From: Falsirhodobacter xinxiangensis
GTDB lineage: Bacteria > Pseudomonadota > Alphaproteobacteria > Rhodobacterales > Rhodobacteraceae
Assembly (NCBI RefSeq): GCF_004959935.1
Contig: NZ_SMYN01000010.1
Location: 62,247-126,246 of the forward strand
DNA length: 64,000 nucleotides
Reading direction: 5' to 3'
Shown here: positions 1 to 8,609 of the stretch, in pieces
Layout of the letters: the number at the start of each line of letters is the position of its first letter
How positions within the stretch are numbered: position 1 is the stretch's first letter
The notes under the pieces: generated by a model
Told to the model about the DNA's origin: nothing
Database searches by the model: none
What the model saw: only the letters and a program-made list of their open reading frames with translations
Translations under genes and position numbers: made by a program

Positions 1-372
1 GCGGTGATGGAGGAGATGCCGCTTCTGGGCTATTCGCCGCTGGCGACGGGGCTTCTGTCGGGCAAATATGCGGGCGATGTGATCCCCGGCGGATCGCGGC
101 GCGAGCGGACGCCGAACCTTGGCGGGCGCATCTCGCCCTATGTGTTCGAGGCGGTGGCGGGCTATCTGGGCATCGCCGCGCGGCATGGGCTGGACCCGTG
201 CCAGATGGCGCTGGCCTTCTATCGCTCTCGTCCCTTCCCGACGGTGCCGATCATCGGGGCAACGCGGCTGGATCAGCTTTTGACCAACCTTACATCCGCT
301 GGCGTGAACCTGTCGCCCGAGGTGCTGGCCGAGATCGACGCGGCGCATCGCTGCTGGCCGGCCCCGTATTGA
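1..372 (+). CDS. Aldo/keto reductase, C-terminal part (gene starts upstream of window)
   Basis: The reading frame is open from the first base and ends in TGA. The 120-odd residues match the C-terminal third of the aldo/keto reductase barrel: a YSPLATGLLSGKY stretch near the start is the typical 'Y-P-L--GLL-GKY' strand-loop, and PIIGATRLDQL further on is the NADP(H)-binding element 'P-I-G-x-xxxQL'. Members reduce carbonyl substrates with NADPH in the cytoplasm; the substrate cannot be told from this part. The stop codon overlaps the TTG start of the following lipoprotein gene, so the two are probably cotranscribed. The N-terminal catalytic Asp-Tyr-Lys-His region lies outside the window. Confidence 0.85.
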   Translation, partial: AVMEEMPLLGYSPLATGLLSGKYAGDVIPGGSRRERTPNLGGRISPYVFEAVAGYLGIAARHGLDPCQMALAFYRSRPFPTVPIIGATRLDQLLTNLTSAGVNLSPEVLAEIDAAHRCWPAPY

Positions 373-845
373 AGCGGCTGGTCCTTCTTCTGGCGCTGGC
401 CGCCTGCGGTCGTGCCGAGCCGCCGCAGCCGCAGGCGTTCCGCGACACGGCGGTGCCGATCTATTCCAACGCGACGTTCGATCCTGCGCGGCTGTCGGGC
501 AACTGGCGGCAGGTGGGGCATTTCGGGGCCGGCTGCGCGCCCGGCGGCGTCAGCTTCGACCGGGGCGTCATGGCTGCGCGCCTGTGCCTGAACGGGCAGG
601 AAAAACGCATCGGCGGCCCGTTCGTGACCATGGGTCCGGGCCGGTTCCTGCCGCCCGGAGAGGTGGAACCTTGGTGGATACTGTGGGTCGACGTGGGCGA
701 GCGGAGCATGGCCATCGGCACGCCCTCTGGCAGCTTCGGGCTGCTGCTGGATCGCGAAGGGCCGATTCCGCAGGACCGGCTTGTCGCCGCGCGCGAGGTG
801 CTGGACTGGAATGGCTATGACCTTGGGCGGTTCAGGTCCTACTGA
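369..845 (+). CDS. Lipocalin-like outer-membrane lipoprotein
   Basis: A 158-residue protein whose best start is TTG at 369, overlapping the stop of the aldo/keto reductase gene. From there it begins with a basic N-terminus, a Leu/Ala-rich stretch and the lipobox LALAAC, so it should be lipidated at about Cys13 and anchored in the envelope. The mature part contains GNW near residue 45, the typical lipocalin G-x-W motif, and a W-I-L-W-V-D strand, which suggests a small Blc-like beta-barrel binding a hydrophobic ligand. The frame is open further upstream, but that would remove the signal sequence from the N-terminus. The ligand is unknown. Confidence 0.7.
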   Translation: MKRLVLLLALAACGRAEPPQPQAFRDTAVPIYSNATFDPARLSGNWRQVGHFGAGCAPGGVSFDRGVMAARLCLNGQEKRIGGPFVTMGPGRFLPPGEVEPWWILWVDVGERSMAIGTPSGSFGLLLDREGPIPQDRLVAAREVLDWNGYDLGRFRSY

Positions 846-1200
846 ACCCATGCATCCGGCGCGACCATTGAAGGGCGACGAAGGCACCTTTCAGCCGGGG
901 CAGCAGGTAAAGCGACAGCGCCACCGTCCCGATCGAGAAGGCCGTGACCAGAACCCAGGGATCGGGCCGGTATTCCACGAAGACCCACAGGATCAGCGGG
1001 CCAAGGATATGCCCGACGATCAGGATGGTCAGATAGGCGGGGCCGTCATCGGCGCGGTGGTGGTGCAACTCCTCGCCACATTCGGGGCAGGCGGGGCGCA
1101 CGGCAAGGTATCCCTGCATCATCCGGCCGGACCCGCAATTCGGGCACCGCATCCGCCAGCCGCGCAGCAGGGCCGGTTTCATGGGACGGTCTTCGATCAT
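832..1200 (-). CDS. DUF983 family membrane protein with N-terminal zinc-ribbon
   Basis: A 122-residue protein. The N-terminus carries two Cys pairs (RCPNCG near residue 18 and CPECG near residue 39) that form a predicted zinc ribbon, followed by two membrane segments (about residues 58-75 and 80-100). This is the standard DUF983 layout, and the length is normal. The start is set by GGAGGAAATC in front of ATG at 1200. The 3' end overlaps the 3' end of the convergent lipoprotein gene by 14 bases. The family function is not established; in this order it is often found near cytochrome oxidase or envelope genes, but no such neighbour is seen here. Confidence 0.8.
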   Translation of the reverse strand: MIEDRPMKPALLRGWRMRCPNCGSGRMMQGYLAVRPACPECGEELHHHRADDGPAYLTILIVGHILGPLILWVFVEYRPDPWVLVTAFSIGTVALSLYLLPRLKGAFVALQWSRRMHGFSRT

Positions 1201-1347
1201 GATTTCCTCCGGGGGAACGGGGGCAATGTAAGGCAGATGACACAAAAAGTTTAGAGGACGGATTGTCCTGCGACGGAAATAGCCGCCATCCCCGTTTGTC
1301 ATGTCGAGGCCGGGAAGAAACGCCCCGCCCGAAGCAGGAGACAAACG

Positions 1348-1809
1348 ATGCAGAAAATGCTGACCGGACTGACCCTTGCCGCCATCGCCGCGGCCTCGCT
1401 TTCGACCGCCGCGCTGGCGCGTCCGGGCGCCGACGGGCCGCGCCATCACCCGATGCGGATCGACTTTGCCGAACTTGATGCCGATGGCGACGGGCGCATC
1501 ACCGAAGAAGAAGCCAATGCCCGCCGCGCCGCGCAGGTCGGCACGCTGGACGCCAATGGCGACGGCCTCATCAGCGCCGAGGAACTGGCCGCAGCCGAGA
1601 TCGCCCGCCTGACCGAACGCGCGAACGAACGTGCCGCGCGTCAGGTGGAGCGGATGGACGTGGATGGCGACGGGCTGCTGTCGGCCGCCGAGCTGGCCGT
1701 TCCCGCAGGGCACGAATCGCGGATGTTCGAGAAGCTGGACCGCGATGGCGACGGCGCGATCACCCAGCCGGAACTGGACGCCGCACATCGTCCGGGCCCC
1801 CGCGACTGA
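1348..1809 (+). CDS. Exported EF-hand calcium-binding protein (four EF loops)
   Basis: A 153-residue protein with a signal peptide (cleavage likely after ALA at residue 24) and four canonical 12-residue EF-hand loops at about 44-55, 68-79, 104-115 and 131-142. Each begins with Asp, has Asp/Asn at positions 3 and 5, Gly at 6 and Glu at 12, so all four look competent for Ca2+. It is a periplasmic or secreted calmodulin-like protein. AGGAG lies upstream of the ATG. The ECF sigma gene begins 39 bases downstream on the same strand, so the two probably share a transcript and the protein may be an input to, or a target of, the sigma system. Confidence 0.85.
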   Translation: MQKMLTGLTLAAIAAASLSTAALARPGADGPRHHPMRIDFAELDADGDGRITEEEANARRAAQVGTLDANGDGLISAEELAAAEIARLTERANERAARQVERMDVDGDGLLSAAELAVPAGHESRMFEKLDRDGDGAITQPELDAAHRPGPRD

Positions 1810-1848
1810 CCGTTTGCCAGCATTCGCGAAGCCCGATAGCAGGGACGC

Positions 1849-2433
1849 ATGACCATGCCGCTCGACACGCTTGCAGATGTGACCGACGAGGCGCTGCTGA
1901 TCCTTTACGCCAATGGCGACGGGGCGGCGGCGCGGTCGCTGACGCTGCGGTTGACGCCGCGGGTGCTGGCCTATGCTGCGCGGATGCTGGGCGACCGGGC
2001 CGAAGCCGAGGATATCGCGCAGGAAGCGATGCTTCGGCTTTGGCGCATCGCCGCCGACTGGCGGCAGGGCGAGGCGAAGGTGTCCACATGGCTTTATCGT
2101 GTCGCGGCGAACCTGTGCACCGACCGGCTGCGCCGCCGCCGGGGCGTGGCGCTGGACGATGCGCCCGAGCCAGAGGATGGCGCGCCATCCGTGCTGCATG
2201 GCATGGTCGATGCCGATCGGATGAGGGCGCTGGACGCGGCGCTGGCGGCCTTGCCTGAACGCCAGCGGCAGGCGGTCGTGCTGCGCCATATCGAAGGGAT
2301 GACGAACCCCGACATCGCCGAGATCATGGAGATCGGGGTGGAGGCGGTGGAAAGTCTGACCGCAAGGGGCAAGCGCGCATTGGCGGCGGCGCTGTCCGGC
2401 AAGCGCGCCGCTTTGGGATACGAGGATGTCTGA
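1849..2433 (+). CDS. ECF-type RNA polymerase sigma factor
   Basis: A 194-residue group IV sigma factor. Region 2 (about residues 25-95) contains the core-binding and -10 recognition helices, with the typical DIAQEAMLRLW and STWLYRVAANLCTD segments. Region 4 (about 125-180) contains LPERQRQAVVLRH and the helix-turn-helix NPDIAEIMEI. A second ATG lies six bases inside; the first has AGGGACGC at good distance. The next gene overlaps its end by 8 bases and encodes a small one-TM protein, the usual place for a cognate anti-sigma factor. Gene order sigma, short TM protein, periplasmic sensor is like CnrH-CnrY-CnrX. Confidence 0.9.
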   Translation: MTMPLDTLADVTDEALLILYANGDGAAARSLTLRLTPRVLAYAARMLGDRAEAEDIAQEAMLRLWRIAADWRQGEAKVSTWLYRVAANLCTDRLRRRRGVALDDAPEPEDGAPSVLHGMVDADRMRALDAALAALPERQRQAVVLRHIEGMTNPDIAEIMEIGVEAVESLTARGKRALAAALSGKRAALGYEDV

Positions 2434-2737
2434 GATGAACGATCTGGACGATCTTTTCGCCCTTGCACGGGCCGAGGAACCCAGCCCCGCGCTGCTGGCC
2501 CGGATTCTGGCCGATGCCGAGGCGGTTCAGGCAAAGCCCGCGCCCCGCCGGTCGCGCTGGCGGTTCCTGAGCGTGCTGCTGGCCGGGGCCGGGGCGTTCG
2601 GGGGCATGGCGACGGCGGCGCTGGCCGGGGTATGGATCGGCATGGCCGAACCTGCGCCGCTTGCCGCCGTGACCGAAGCCTTCCTGCCCGATACGGTCGA
2701 TCTGATCCCCACATACGAATTTCTGGCAGAGGAATAG
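2426..2737 (+). CDS. Short single-TM protein, probable anti-sigma factor (CnrY-like position)
   Basis: A 103-residue protein with an acidic, helical N-terminal 45 residues, a basic stretch PRRSRW, one membrane span (about 48-68) and a short periplasmic tail. No zinc anti-sigma motif (H-x3-C-x2-C) is present. The cytoplasmic N-terminal helix resembles the way short CnrY-type anti-sigma factors wrap their sigma factor. It overlaps the sigma gene by 8 bases and abuts the Spy/CnrX-like gene, so it is translationally coupled on both sides. ATG at 2435 is an alternative start. Anti-sigma function is inferred from layout, not from a recognised domain. Confidence 0.65.
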   Translation: MSEMNDLDDLFALARAEEPSPALLARILADAEAVQAKPAPRRSRWRFLSVLLAGAGAFGGMATAALAGVWIGMAEPAPLAAVTEAFLPDTVDLIPTYEFLAEE

Positions 2738-3199
2738 ATGCGCCACCTGTTTCGATCCGTTCGCGCCCTGCGCATAGCCCTTGGGGTCTCCGTGCTCTTG
2801 AACCTTGCGGTGCTGGGCATCGTGGCAGGTGTTGCGATCAACCATCCGCGCGCCGAGGACCCCTCGCGCGGGTTCGCCTTCGGGCCGTTCAACGGCGCAC
2901 TGACCCCACCCGAGCGGAAGGAACTGCGCGAGGCGTTCCGTCGCGAAGCACCCGATCTGCGGCAGGCCTGGGGCAAGATGCGCGAAGAATTCGGCCAGAT
3001 GCAGGGGCTGCTGCGCGCGCAGCCCTATGATCCGGCTGCATTCGCAGGGTTGCTGGAACGCCAGCGCGACCGGGGCGACCGGATGATGCGGATCGCGCAG
3101 AAGCTGATTGCGGACCACGTCGCCGCCCTGTCGCCCGAGGATCGCGCCGCCTTTGCCGACCGGCTGGCGGACCAGATGGACCGCCGCCACCGCGACTAA
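2738..3199 (+). CDS. Spy/CpxP/CnrX-like periplasmic sensor protein
   Basis: A 153-residue protein with an N-terminal signal anchor (about 12-34) and a highly charged all-helical periplasmic domain. LTPPERKELREAFR and a later LSPEDRAAFADRLADQ form the paired LTxxQ-like helices of the Spy/CpxP and 'periplasmic heavy-metal sensor' families. In CnrX these helices bind Ni/Co and pass the signal to CnrY; here only one His lies inside the domain plus a C-terminal HRD, so metal binding is not obvious. It starts directly after the stop of the putative anti-sigma gene, completing a three-gene sigma/anti-sigma/sensor unit. Confidence 0.75.
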   Translation: MRHLFRSVRALRIALGVSVLLNLAVLGIVAGVAINHPRAEDPSRGFAFGPFNGALTPPERKELREAFRREAPDLRQAWGKMREEFGQMQGLLRAQPYDPAAFAGLLERQRDRGDRMMRIAQKLIADHVAALSPEDRAAFADRLADQMDRRHRD

Positions 3200-4560
3200 T
3201 GCGGGCGATACCCCTGCGCGGGGCAGGTGCCGACGGTCACCTGGTTGCGACCGGCGGCCTTGGCGGCCAGCAACGCCTTGTCGGCGCGTTCGACCGTATC
3301 GGTCACAGGTTCGAACCCCCGGCGCCCGCGCGTTGCCAGCCCGATGGAGATCGTGACCTCCAACGCCTCGCCCGAGGGGAGGCGGATCGGGGTTGCCTGC
3401 ACGGCGGCGCAAAGCCGGTCCGCCACGCCCCGCGCGGCGGCAAGGTGCAGATCAGGGAGGGCGATCAAAAACTCCTCGCCGCCGATGCGGGCGATCAGGT
3501 CGGACGGGCGCAGGTTCGTGGCCAGACGCCGCGCGACCTCGACCAGCACGGCATCGCCGACCGGATGGCCCCAGCGATCGTTGATCGATTTGAAATGGTC
3601 CAGATCCAGCATCAGGATCGCCATATCCGCAACATCGGTCGATGCGCGTTCGGCCATCGCCTCCAGTTGCGGCATGGCGAAACGGCGGTTGTAGAGGCCG
3701 GTCAGCGGATCGACCATCGCCATCCGCAGGCCATCCTCGACCGAGGCGCGGCGACGCTCCATCCGCTTTTTCAGCCGTGACAGCGATCCAAGGCGCAGCG
3801 CCAGTTCCGCCGGATCGAACCGCGCGGGAACCACGTCGTTCGCACCGATATCGAAGGCCATCGCCGCGCCTTCGGCGGTGAAGCGCGGCTGCACCATGCA
3901 GACCGGGATCGCCCGCGTCGCGAGGCGCGAACGCAGGTCGGACAGAAAGCGCAGCCCCGCACCGGGGCCGCCCAGATCGCCATCGACCAGATAGACGTCG
4001 GGCGGGCAGCGCGCATCCGACAGCGCCTCCTCGCGGGTCAGGGCCAGCGTGCGGTGACGGCCCGTTCCGGCCAGCGCCGCCTGCCACCGCTGCGCCAGAT
4101 CGGCCCGTTCGGTCACGAGGCCGATCAGCGGCGGGCCTTCGAACGGCTCGGCCTCCTCGGCCATGCCCAAAGGCGTCACTTCCTCGGTCGAGGGGCGCAT
4201 CCGCAGCAATGCGCGGATGCGGGCCAGCAGCAGCGCATCGTCCACCGGGCGGGCGAGGCAATCCTCGGCCCCCGCGCGCAGAAGGGCGACGCGCAGCGCC
4301 GGGTCCTCGGCGCCGGTGACGATGACGGGGGCGGCGCGGCTGCGCGGATCGGCACGCAGGCGGCGCAGGACGTCCAGTGCCGGCATGTCGGGCAGGTTGG
4401 TGTCCAGAAGGATCACGCCCGGACGCAGGCGCGCCGCAGCGTCCATCCCGTCGGCGCCGGTCGAGGCAAGCAAAGGCGCGTAGCAGGCAGCCGCCAGCTT
4501 CACCTTGGACACGGTCCGGTTGGTCTGGGAACCGTCTATGACAAGGATTTCGTCAACCAT
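3196..4560 (-). CDS. pleD: PleD-like response regulator with two receiver domains and GGDEF
   Basis: A 454-residue protein: REC1 about 1-120, REC2 about 145-265, diguanylate cyclase domain about 290-445. The active-site GGEEF is at 360-364, preceded at the right distance by the product-inhibition I-site RPSD (351-354), so c-di-GMP synthesis with feedback is expected. REC1 keeps the phospho-Asp (LLDTNLPDM) but has Asp-Gly in place of the acidic Asp-Asp pair near residue 9, and Arg-Pro in place of Lys-Pro near 103, so its phosphorylation may be altered. GAGGTAAACC precedes the ATG. DUF3572 is divergently transcribed, a neighbourhood typical of alphaproteobacterial pleD; no divK is present. Confidence 0.88.
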   Translation of the reverse strand: MVDEILVIDGSQTNRTVSKVKLAAACYAPLLASTGADGMDAAARLRPGVILLDTNLPDMPALDVLRRLRADPRSRAAPVIVTGAEDPALRVALLRAGAEDCLARPVDDALLLARIRALLRMRPSTEEVTPLGMAEEAEPFEGPPLIGLVTERADLAQRWQAALAGTGRHRTLALTREEALSDARCPPDVYLVDGDLGGPGAGLRFLSDLRSRLATRAIPVCMVQPRFTAEGAAMAFDIGANDVVPARFDPAELALRLGSLSRLKKRMERRRASVEDGLRMAMVDPLTGLYNRRFAMPQLEAMAERASTDVADMAILMLDLDHFKSINDRWGHPVGDAVLVEVARRLATNLRPSDLIARIGGEEFLIALPDLHLAAARGVADRLCAAVQATPIRLPSGEALEVTISIGLATRGRRGFEPVTDTVERADKALLAAKAAGRNQVTVGTCPAQGYRPH

Positions 4561-4650
4561 GGTTTACCTCGCGTTCGCCGCCTGCCACCATTGCGCCATG
4601 AATGGTTAACATTTCCTTTCCTCATCCCTTTCGACGCCGCAGGACGACCC

Positions 4651-4947
4651 ATGAACACCCCCCCGCTTCCCCCCCGCGAGCAGGCAGAAAAGCTTGCCAT
4701 CGGCGCGCTTGTCTGGCTTGCCGCACAGCCTGACCTTCTGCCAGAATTCCTAACGAACACAGGGGCTTCGGTGGACAATCTGCGCCTTGCGGCAGCGCGC
4801 CCCGAATTCCTTGGCGCGGTCCTGGATTTCATCCTGGCCGAGGATGCGCGGGTTGTCGCCTATTGCGATCAGGCGGGTGTTCCCTATGCCGAGCCGATGC
4901 GCGCACGGGCGGTTCTGCCCGGCGGCGACCTGCCGCATTGGACCTGA
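4651..4947 (+). CDS. DUF3572 family protein
   Basis: A 98-residue helical cytoplasmic protein. Recognisable family features are the N-terminal AIGALVWLAAQPDLLPEFL-type helix, the following G-A-S-x-x-x-L-R region and the P-E-F-L-x-x-V-L-D-F-I-L helix. Length is normal. Function is unknown. It is divergent from pleD and one base upstream of the HAD phosphatase gene, with which it is probably cotranscribed. The frame is open far upstream, but ATG at 4651 matches the family start. Confidence 0.85.
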   Translation: MNTPPLPPREQAEKLAIGALVWLAAQPDLLPEFLTNTGASVDNLRLAAARPEFLGAVLDFILAEDARVVAYCDQAGVPYAEPMRARAVLPGGDLPHWT

Positions 4948-4948
4948 C

Positions 4949-5635
4949 ATGATCGAGGGTATCATCTTCGACAAGGACGGCACGCTGTTCGATTTCCGCA
5001 AAAGCTGGGGCGGCTGGTCGCGCCGTCTGTTGGAGGCGCTTTCGGACGATCCGCGCCAGCAACACGCGATGGGCCGCGCCATCGGTTACGACATCGACAC
5101 GCAGGATTTCGACGCGGGCAGCCCGGTGATCGCCGGCACCCCGGACGAGATCGCGGCCCTTCTGCTGCCGTTCCTGCCGCATCAGCAGCCGGAGGCATTG
5201 ATCGCGCGCATGAATACGCTGGCGGCATCGGCCCCGATGGCCGAAGCGGTGCCGCTGGACCCCCTGCTGACGCGGCTGCGCGAGCGCGGATTGCGGATCG
5301 GGCTGGCGACCAATGATGCCGAAGCACCCGCCCGCGCGCATCTGGCGGCGCATGATCTGACCGGGCATTTCGATTTCATCGCCGGGTTCGACTCCGGGTT
5401 CGGCGGCAAGCCTGCGCCGGGGCAGCTCGTGGCCTTCACCCGCGCGACGGGAATCGATCGGTCGCGCGTTGCCATGGTGGGCGACAGCCGCCACGATCTG
5501 GAGGCGGGCCGCCGCGCAGGAATGCATACCGTCGCCGTGCTGACCGGCATCGCCGGCGAGGCCGAACTTGCCCCACATGCCGATACCGTGCTGGCCGATA
5601 TCGGCGCTTTGCCCGGATGGCTGGATTCGCTGTAA
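4949..5635 (+). CDS. HAD-superfamily phosphatase (phosphoglycolate phosphatase-like)
   Basis: A 228-residue haloacid-dehalogenase hydrolase. Motif I is FDKDGT (nucleophile Asp8, acid/base Asp10), followed by a helical cap. Motif II is LATND near residue 115, the motif III Lys is in GGKPAPGQ near 155, and motif IV is MVGDSRHDLEAG near 175. It belongs to the Gph/YjjG-like group acting on small phosphomonoesters in the cytoplasm. Substrate specificity cannot be read from sequence. One base separates it from the DUF3572 gene. Confidence 0.85.
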   Translation: MIEGIIFDKDGTLFDFRKSWGGWSRRLLEALSDDPRQQHAMGRAIGYDIDTQDFDAGSPVIAGTPDEIAALLLPFLPHQQPEALIARMNTLAASAPMAEAVPLDPLLTRLRERGLRIGLATNDAEAPARAHLAAHDLTGHFDFIAGFDSGFGGKPAPGQLVAFTRATGIDRSRVAMVGDSRHDLEAGRRAGMHTVAVLTGIAGEAELAPHADTVLADIGALPGWLDSL

Positions 5636-5847
5636 ATCCGGCGCCGGGAAAATGCCGTGAAATCAGGGCCATTGCGTTGCGGATTTACGGATGCGCGGCG
5701 CGGACCGTCAATGAATTTACAGAAAAACCGCATGTTCAGAAAATGTTAGCGTCTCGTTGACATCCGCGTTACCATCATCCGCAGGGAGGCCGGTTCGCCG
5801 GCATGGTCGCTGCCCGCAAGGGCTGCCACCGAAATGGAGGAGAGTGG

Positions 5848-7812
5848 ATGTTGGACCACGGTCAGGCGGTTTATGCCGCTTCTGATGATTTCATCGCGAA
5901 TGCACATGTGAAACCTGCGGATTACGACCGGCTCTATGCCGAGTCGATCTCGGACCCCGAGGGGTTCTGGGGGCGCGAGGCGAAGAAGCTGGACTGGATC
6001 ACCGCGCCGACCAAGGTGAAGAACACCGATTTCACGCATGGGCAGGTGTCGATCAAGTGGTTCGAGGATGGTGTCCTCAACGTCTCGGTCAACTGCATCG
6101 ACCGGCATCTAGCGACGCGCGGCGACCAGACCGCGATCATCTGGGAGCCGGACGATCCCAAGGCCGAGGCGCTGCACATCACCTACAACCAGCTTTCGGA
6201 AAAGGTGAACCGTTTCGCCAACGTGCTGCTGAGCCAAGGCGTGATGCGCGGCGACCGGGTGGTGATCTATCTGCCGATGATCCCCGAGGCGGCCTATGCG
6301 ATGCTGGCCTGCGCGCGCATCGGCGCGATCCATTCGGTGGTGTTCGCGGGCTTTTCGCCCGATGCGCTGGCGAACCGCATCAACGACTGTCAGGCAAAGC
6401 TGGTCATCACCGCCGATACCGCCCCGCGCGGCGGCAAGCGCACGGCGCTGAAATCCAACACCGACGCGGCCCTGCTGCGCTGTTCGGACAAGGTGCGCTG
6501 TCTGGTGGTGAAACACACCGGCGATCAGACGACGTGGATCGACGGGCGCGACGTGGACGTCAAGGCGCTGATGGATCATGCCGCACCCGATTGTCCGCCG
6601 CGTCCGATGGGGGCGGAGGACCCGCTGTTCATCCTTTACACGTCGGGGTCCACGGGGCGGCCCAAGGGGGTGGTGCATACTTCGGGCGGGTATCTGCTTT
6701 ATGCCGCGATGACGCAGAAATACGTCTTCGATTACCATGACGGTGACGTTTACTGGTGCACGGCGGATGTCGGCTGGGTCACGGGGCACAGCTATATCGT
6801 CTATGGCCCGCTGGCCAACGGCGCGACGACCGTGATGTTCGAGGGTGTGCCAAGCTATCCCGACGCGGGCCGCTTCTGGGAAGTGTGCGAGAAGCACAAG
6901 GTCAACCAGTTCTACACCGCGCCCACCGCGATCCGCGCGCTGATGGCGCAGGGGCCGGAATGGGCGGACAAGTATGATCTGAAAAGCCTGAAGGTGTTGG
7001 GTTCGGTGGGCGAGCCGATCAACCCCGAGGCGTGGGACTGGTTCAACACCCATGTCGGCAAGGGCCGCTGCCCCATCGTGGACACGTTCTGGCAGACGGA
7101 AACCGGCGGGCATGTCATCACGCCGCTGCCGGGCGCGATTCCGGCGAAACCGGGGTCGGCGACCAAACCGTTCTTCGGCGTGAAGCCCGCCGTGCTGGAC
7201 CCGACCAGTGGCGAGGAATTGGAAGGCACGGTCGAGGGCGTTCTGGCCATCTCGGACAGCTGGCCGGGGCAGATGCGCACGCTTTGGGAGGATCACGAGC
7301 GGTTCGAGGAAGCCTATTTCAGCCAGTACAAGGGCTACTACTTCACCGGCGACGGATGCCGCTGCGACAAGGATGGCTATTACTGGGTCACGGGGCGCGT
7401 CGATGATGTGCTGAACGTGTCCGGCCACCGCATGGGCACTGCCGAGATCGAATCCGCGCTGGTCGCCCACCCGGACGTGGCCGAGGCTGCCGTCGTGGGA
7501 TACCCGCACGACATCAAGGGGCAGGGCATCTATGCCTATGTCACGCTGATGAACGGGATCGAGCCGTCCGAGGATCTGCGCAAGGATCTGGTGAAATGGG
7601 TCCGGGCTGAGATCGGTCCCATTGCGTCGCCCGATCTGATCCAATGGGCGCCCGGCCTGCCTAAGACCCGTTCGGGCAAGATCATGCGCCGCATCCTGCG
7701 CAAGATCGCCGAGGATGACTTTGGCAGCCTTGGCGACACCTCGACCCTTGCCGATCCTTCGGTGGTGGATGATCTGATCGAGAATCGCGCGAACAAGAAG
7801 GGGGCCGCATGA
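5848..7812 (+). CDS. acs: Acetyl-CoA synthetase
   Basis: A 654-residue AMP-forming ligase converting acetate, ATP and CoA to acetyl-CoA via acetyl-AMP. The adenylation motif YTSGSTG is at 264-270 and the C-terminal [11 protein letters not shown] places the catalytic, acetylation-controlled lysine at 611. Length is close to E. coli Acs (652). Start at ATG 5848 is supported by GGAGGAG just upstream. It overlaps adk by 4 bases (ATGA), and an MHS-type transporter follows, suggesting an acetate or short-chain acid uptake and activation unit. A TTGACA lies at 5757-5762 but no convincing -10 was found with it. Confidence 0.95.
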   Translation: MLDHGQAVYAASDDFIANAHVKPADYDRLYAESISDPEGFWGREAKKLDWITAPTKVKNTDFTHGQVSIKWFEDGVLNVSVNCIDRHLATRGDQTAIIWEPDDPKAEALHITYNQLSEKVNRFANVLLSQGVMRGDRVVIYLPMIPEAAYAMLACARIGAIHSVVFAGFSPDALANRINDCQAKLVITADTAPRGGKRTALKSNTDAALLRCSDKVRCLVVKHTGDQTTWIDGRDVDVKALMDHAAPDCPPRPMGAEDPLFILYTSGSTGRPKGVVHTSGGYLLYAAMTQKYVFDYHDGDVYWCTADVGWVTGHSYIVYGPLANGATTVMFEGVPSYPDAGRFWEVCEKHKVNQFYTAPTAIRALMAQGPEWADKYDLKSLKVLGSVGEPINPEAWDWFNTHVGKGRCPIVDTFWQTETGGHVITPLPGAIPAKPGSATKPFFGVKPAVLDPTSGEELEGTVEGVLAISDSWPGQMRTLWEDHERFEEAYFSQYKGYYFTGDGCRCDKDGYYWVTGRVDDVLNVSGHRMGTAEIESALVAHPDVAEAAVVGYPHDIKGQGIYAYVTLMNGIEPSEDLRKDLVKWVRAEIGPIASPDLIQWAPGLPKTRSGKIMRRILRKIAEDDFGSLGDTSTLADPSVVDDLIENRANKKGAA

Positions 7813-8486
7813 GCGAGGTCTGCACCACCCCCGCCGTTCTGATCCTGCTTGGCCCCCCCGGTGCGGGCAAGGGCACGCAGGCGCGGATGTTGGAGGAGAC
7901 GTTGGGCCTGATCCAGCTGTCCACCGGCGATCTGCTGCGCGCCGCCGTGGCCGCTGGCACCCCGGCGGGCATGGCCGCGAAATCTGTGATGGAGGCGGGG
8001 GGCCTCGTGTCCGACGAGATCGTGCTGGAAATCCTGCGCGACCGGATGATGCAGCCCGATGTGCAAAGCGGCGTGATCCTTGACGGGTTCCCGCGCACGG
8101 ATGTGCAGGCCTCGGCGCTGGATCTGCTGCTGGCTGAAACGGGGCAGGGCGTGTCCCTTGCCATCAGCCTGGAGGTGGATGACGAGGCGATGGTCGCGCG
8201 TGTCGCGGGTCGCCACACATGCGCGAAATGCGGCGAAGGCTATCACGATACGTTCAAGCGTCCGACGAACGGCGCTTGCGACAAATGCGGCGGCACTGAG
8301 TTCAAGCGCCGCAGCGATGACAACGCGGACACAGCGCGGCAGCGTCTGGCGACCTATCACGCCCAGACCGCGCCGCTGATCGCGCATTACGCAGGCGCGG
8401 GGGTTCTTCGCCGCCTGGATGCAATGCAGGACATCGCGGCGGTCAGCCGCGATCTGACCCGGATGGTGGAACCCGTCATCCGGTAA
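7809..8486 (+). CDS. adk: Adenylate kinase, zinc-LID type
   Basis: A 225-residue nucleoside monophosphate kinase (ATP + AMP = 2 ADP). The P-loop GPPGAGKGT is at 15-23, DGFPRT near 95 binds AMP, and the long LID carries Cys138-x2-Cys141 and Cys157-x2-Cys160, a structural zinc site. The reading frame overlaps acs by 4 bases, so it is translationally coupled. This fits the chemistry, because Acs produces AMP that Adk recycles. It may be a second, metabolic adk, because the essential copy of many bacteria lies among ribosomal protein genes. Confidence 0.93.
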   Translation: MSEVCTTPAVLILLGPPGAGKGTQARMLEETLGLIQLSTGDLLRAAVAAGTPAGMAAKSVMEAGGLVSDEIVLEILRDRMMQPDVQSGVILDGFPRTDVQASALDLLLAETGQGVSLAISLEVDDEAMVARVAGRHTCAKCGEGYHDTFKRPTNGACDKCGGTEFKRRSDDNADTARQRLATYHAQTAPLIAHYAGAGVLRRLDAMQDIAAVSRDLTRMVEPVIR

Positions 8487-8609
8487 GACCCGCCACAAAA
8501 GGCCCGGGGAGGGGTCGGCGGCAACAGGGAGGCGGTTTCACATACCGCAAGGAGCAACGGGGCATCAGGCCGCGAACGATACCGGCTTGCCCATAGGGAG
8601 GGATGCCAG

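Noticed and set aside
1201-2289. Long minus-strand frame opposite the EF-hand and sigma genes, continuous with the DUF983 gene
   Set aside because: Its extra part is Arg/Pro/Gln/His-rich with no domain, typical antisense of GC-rich genes; the DUF983 start at 1200 has a clear ribosome site.
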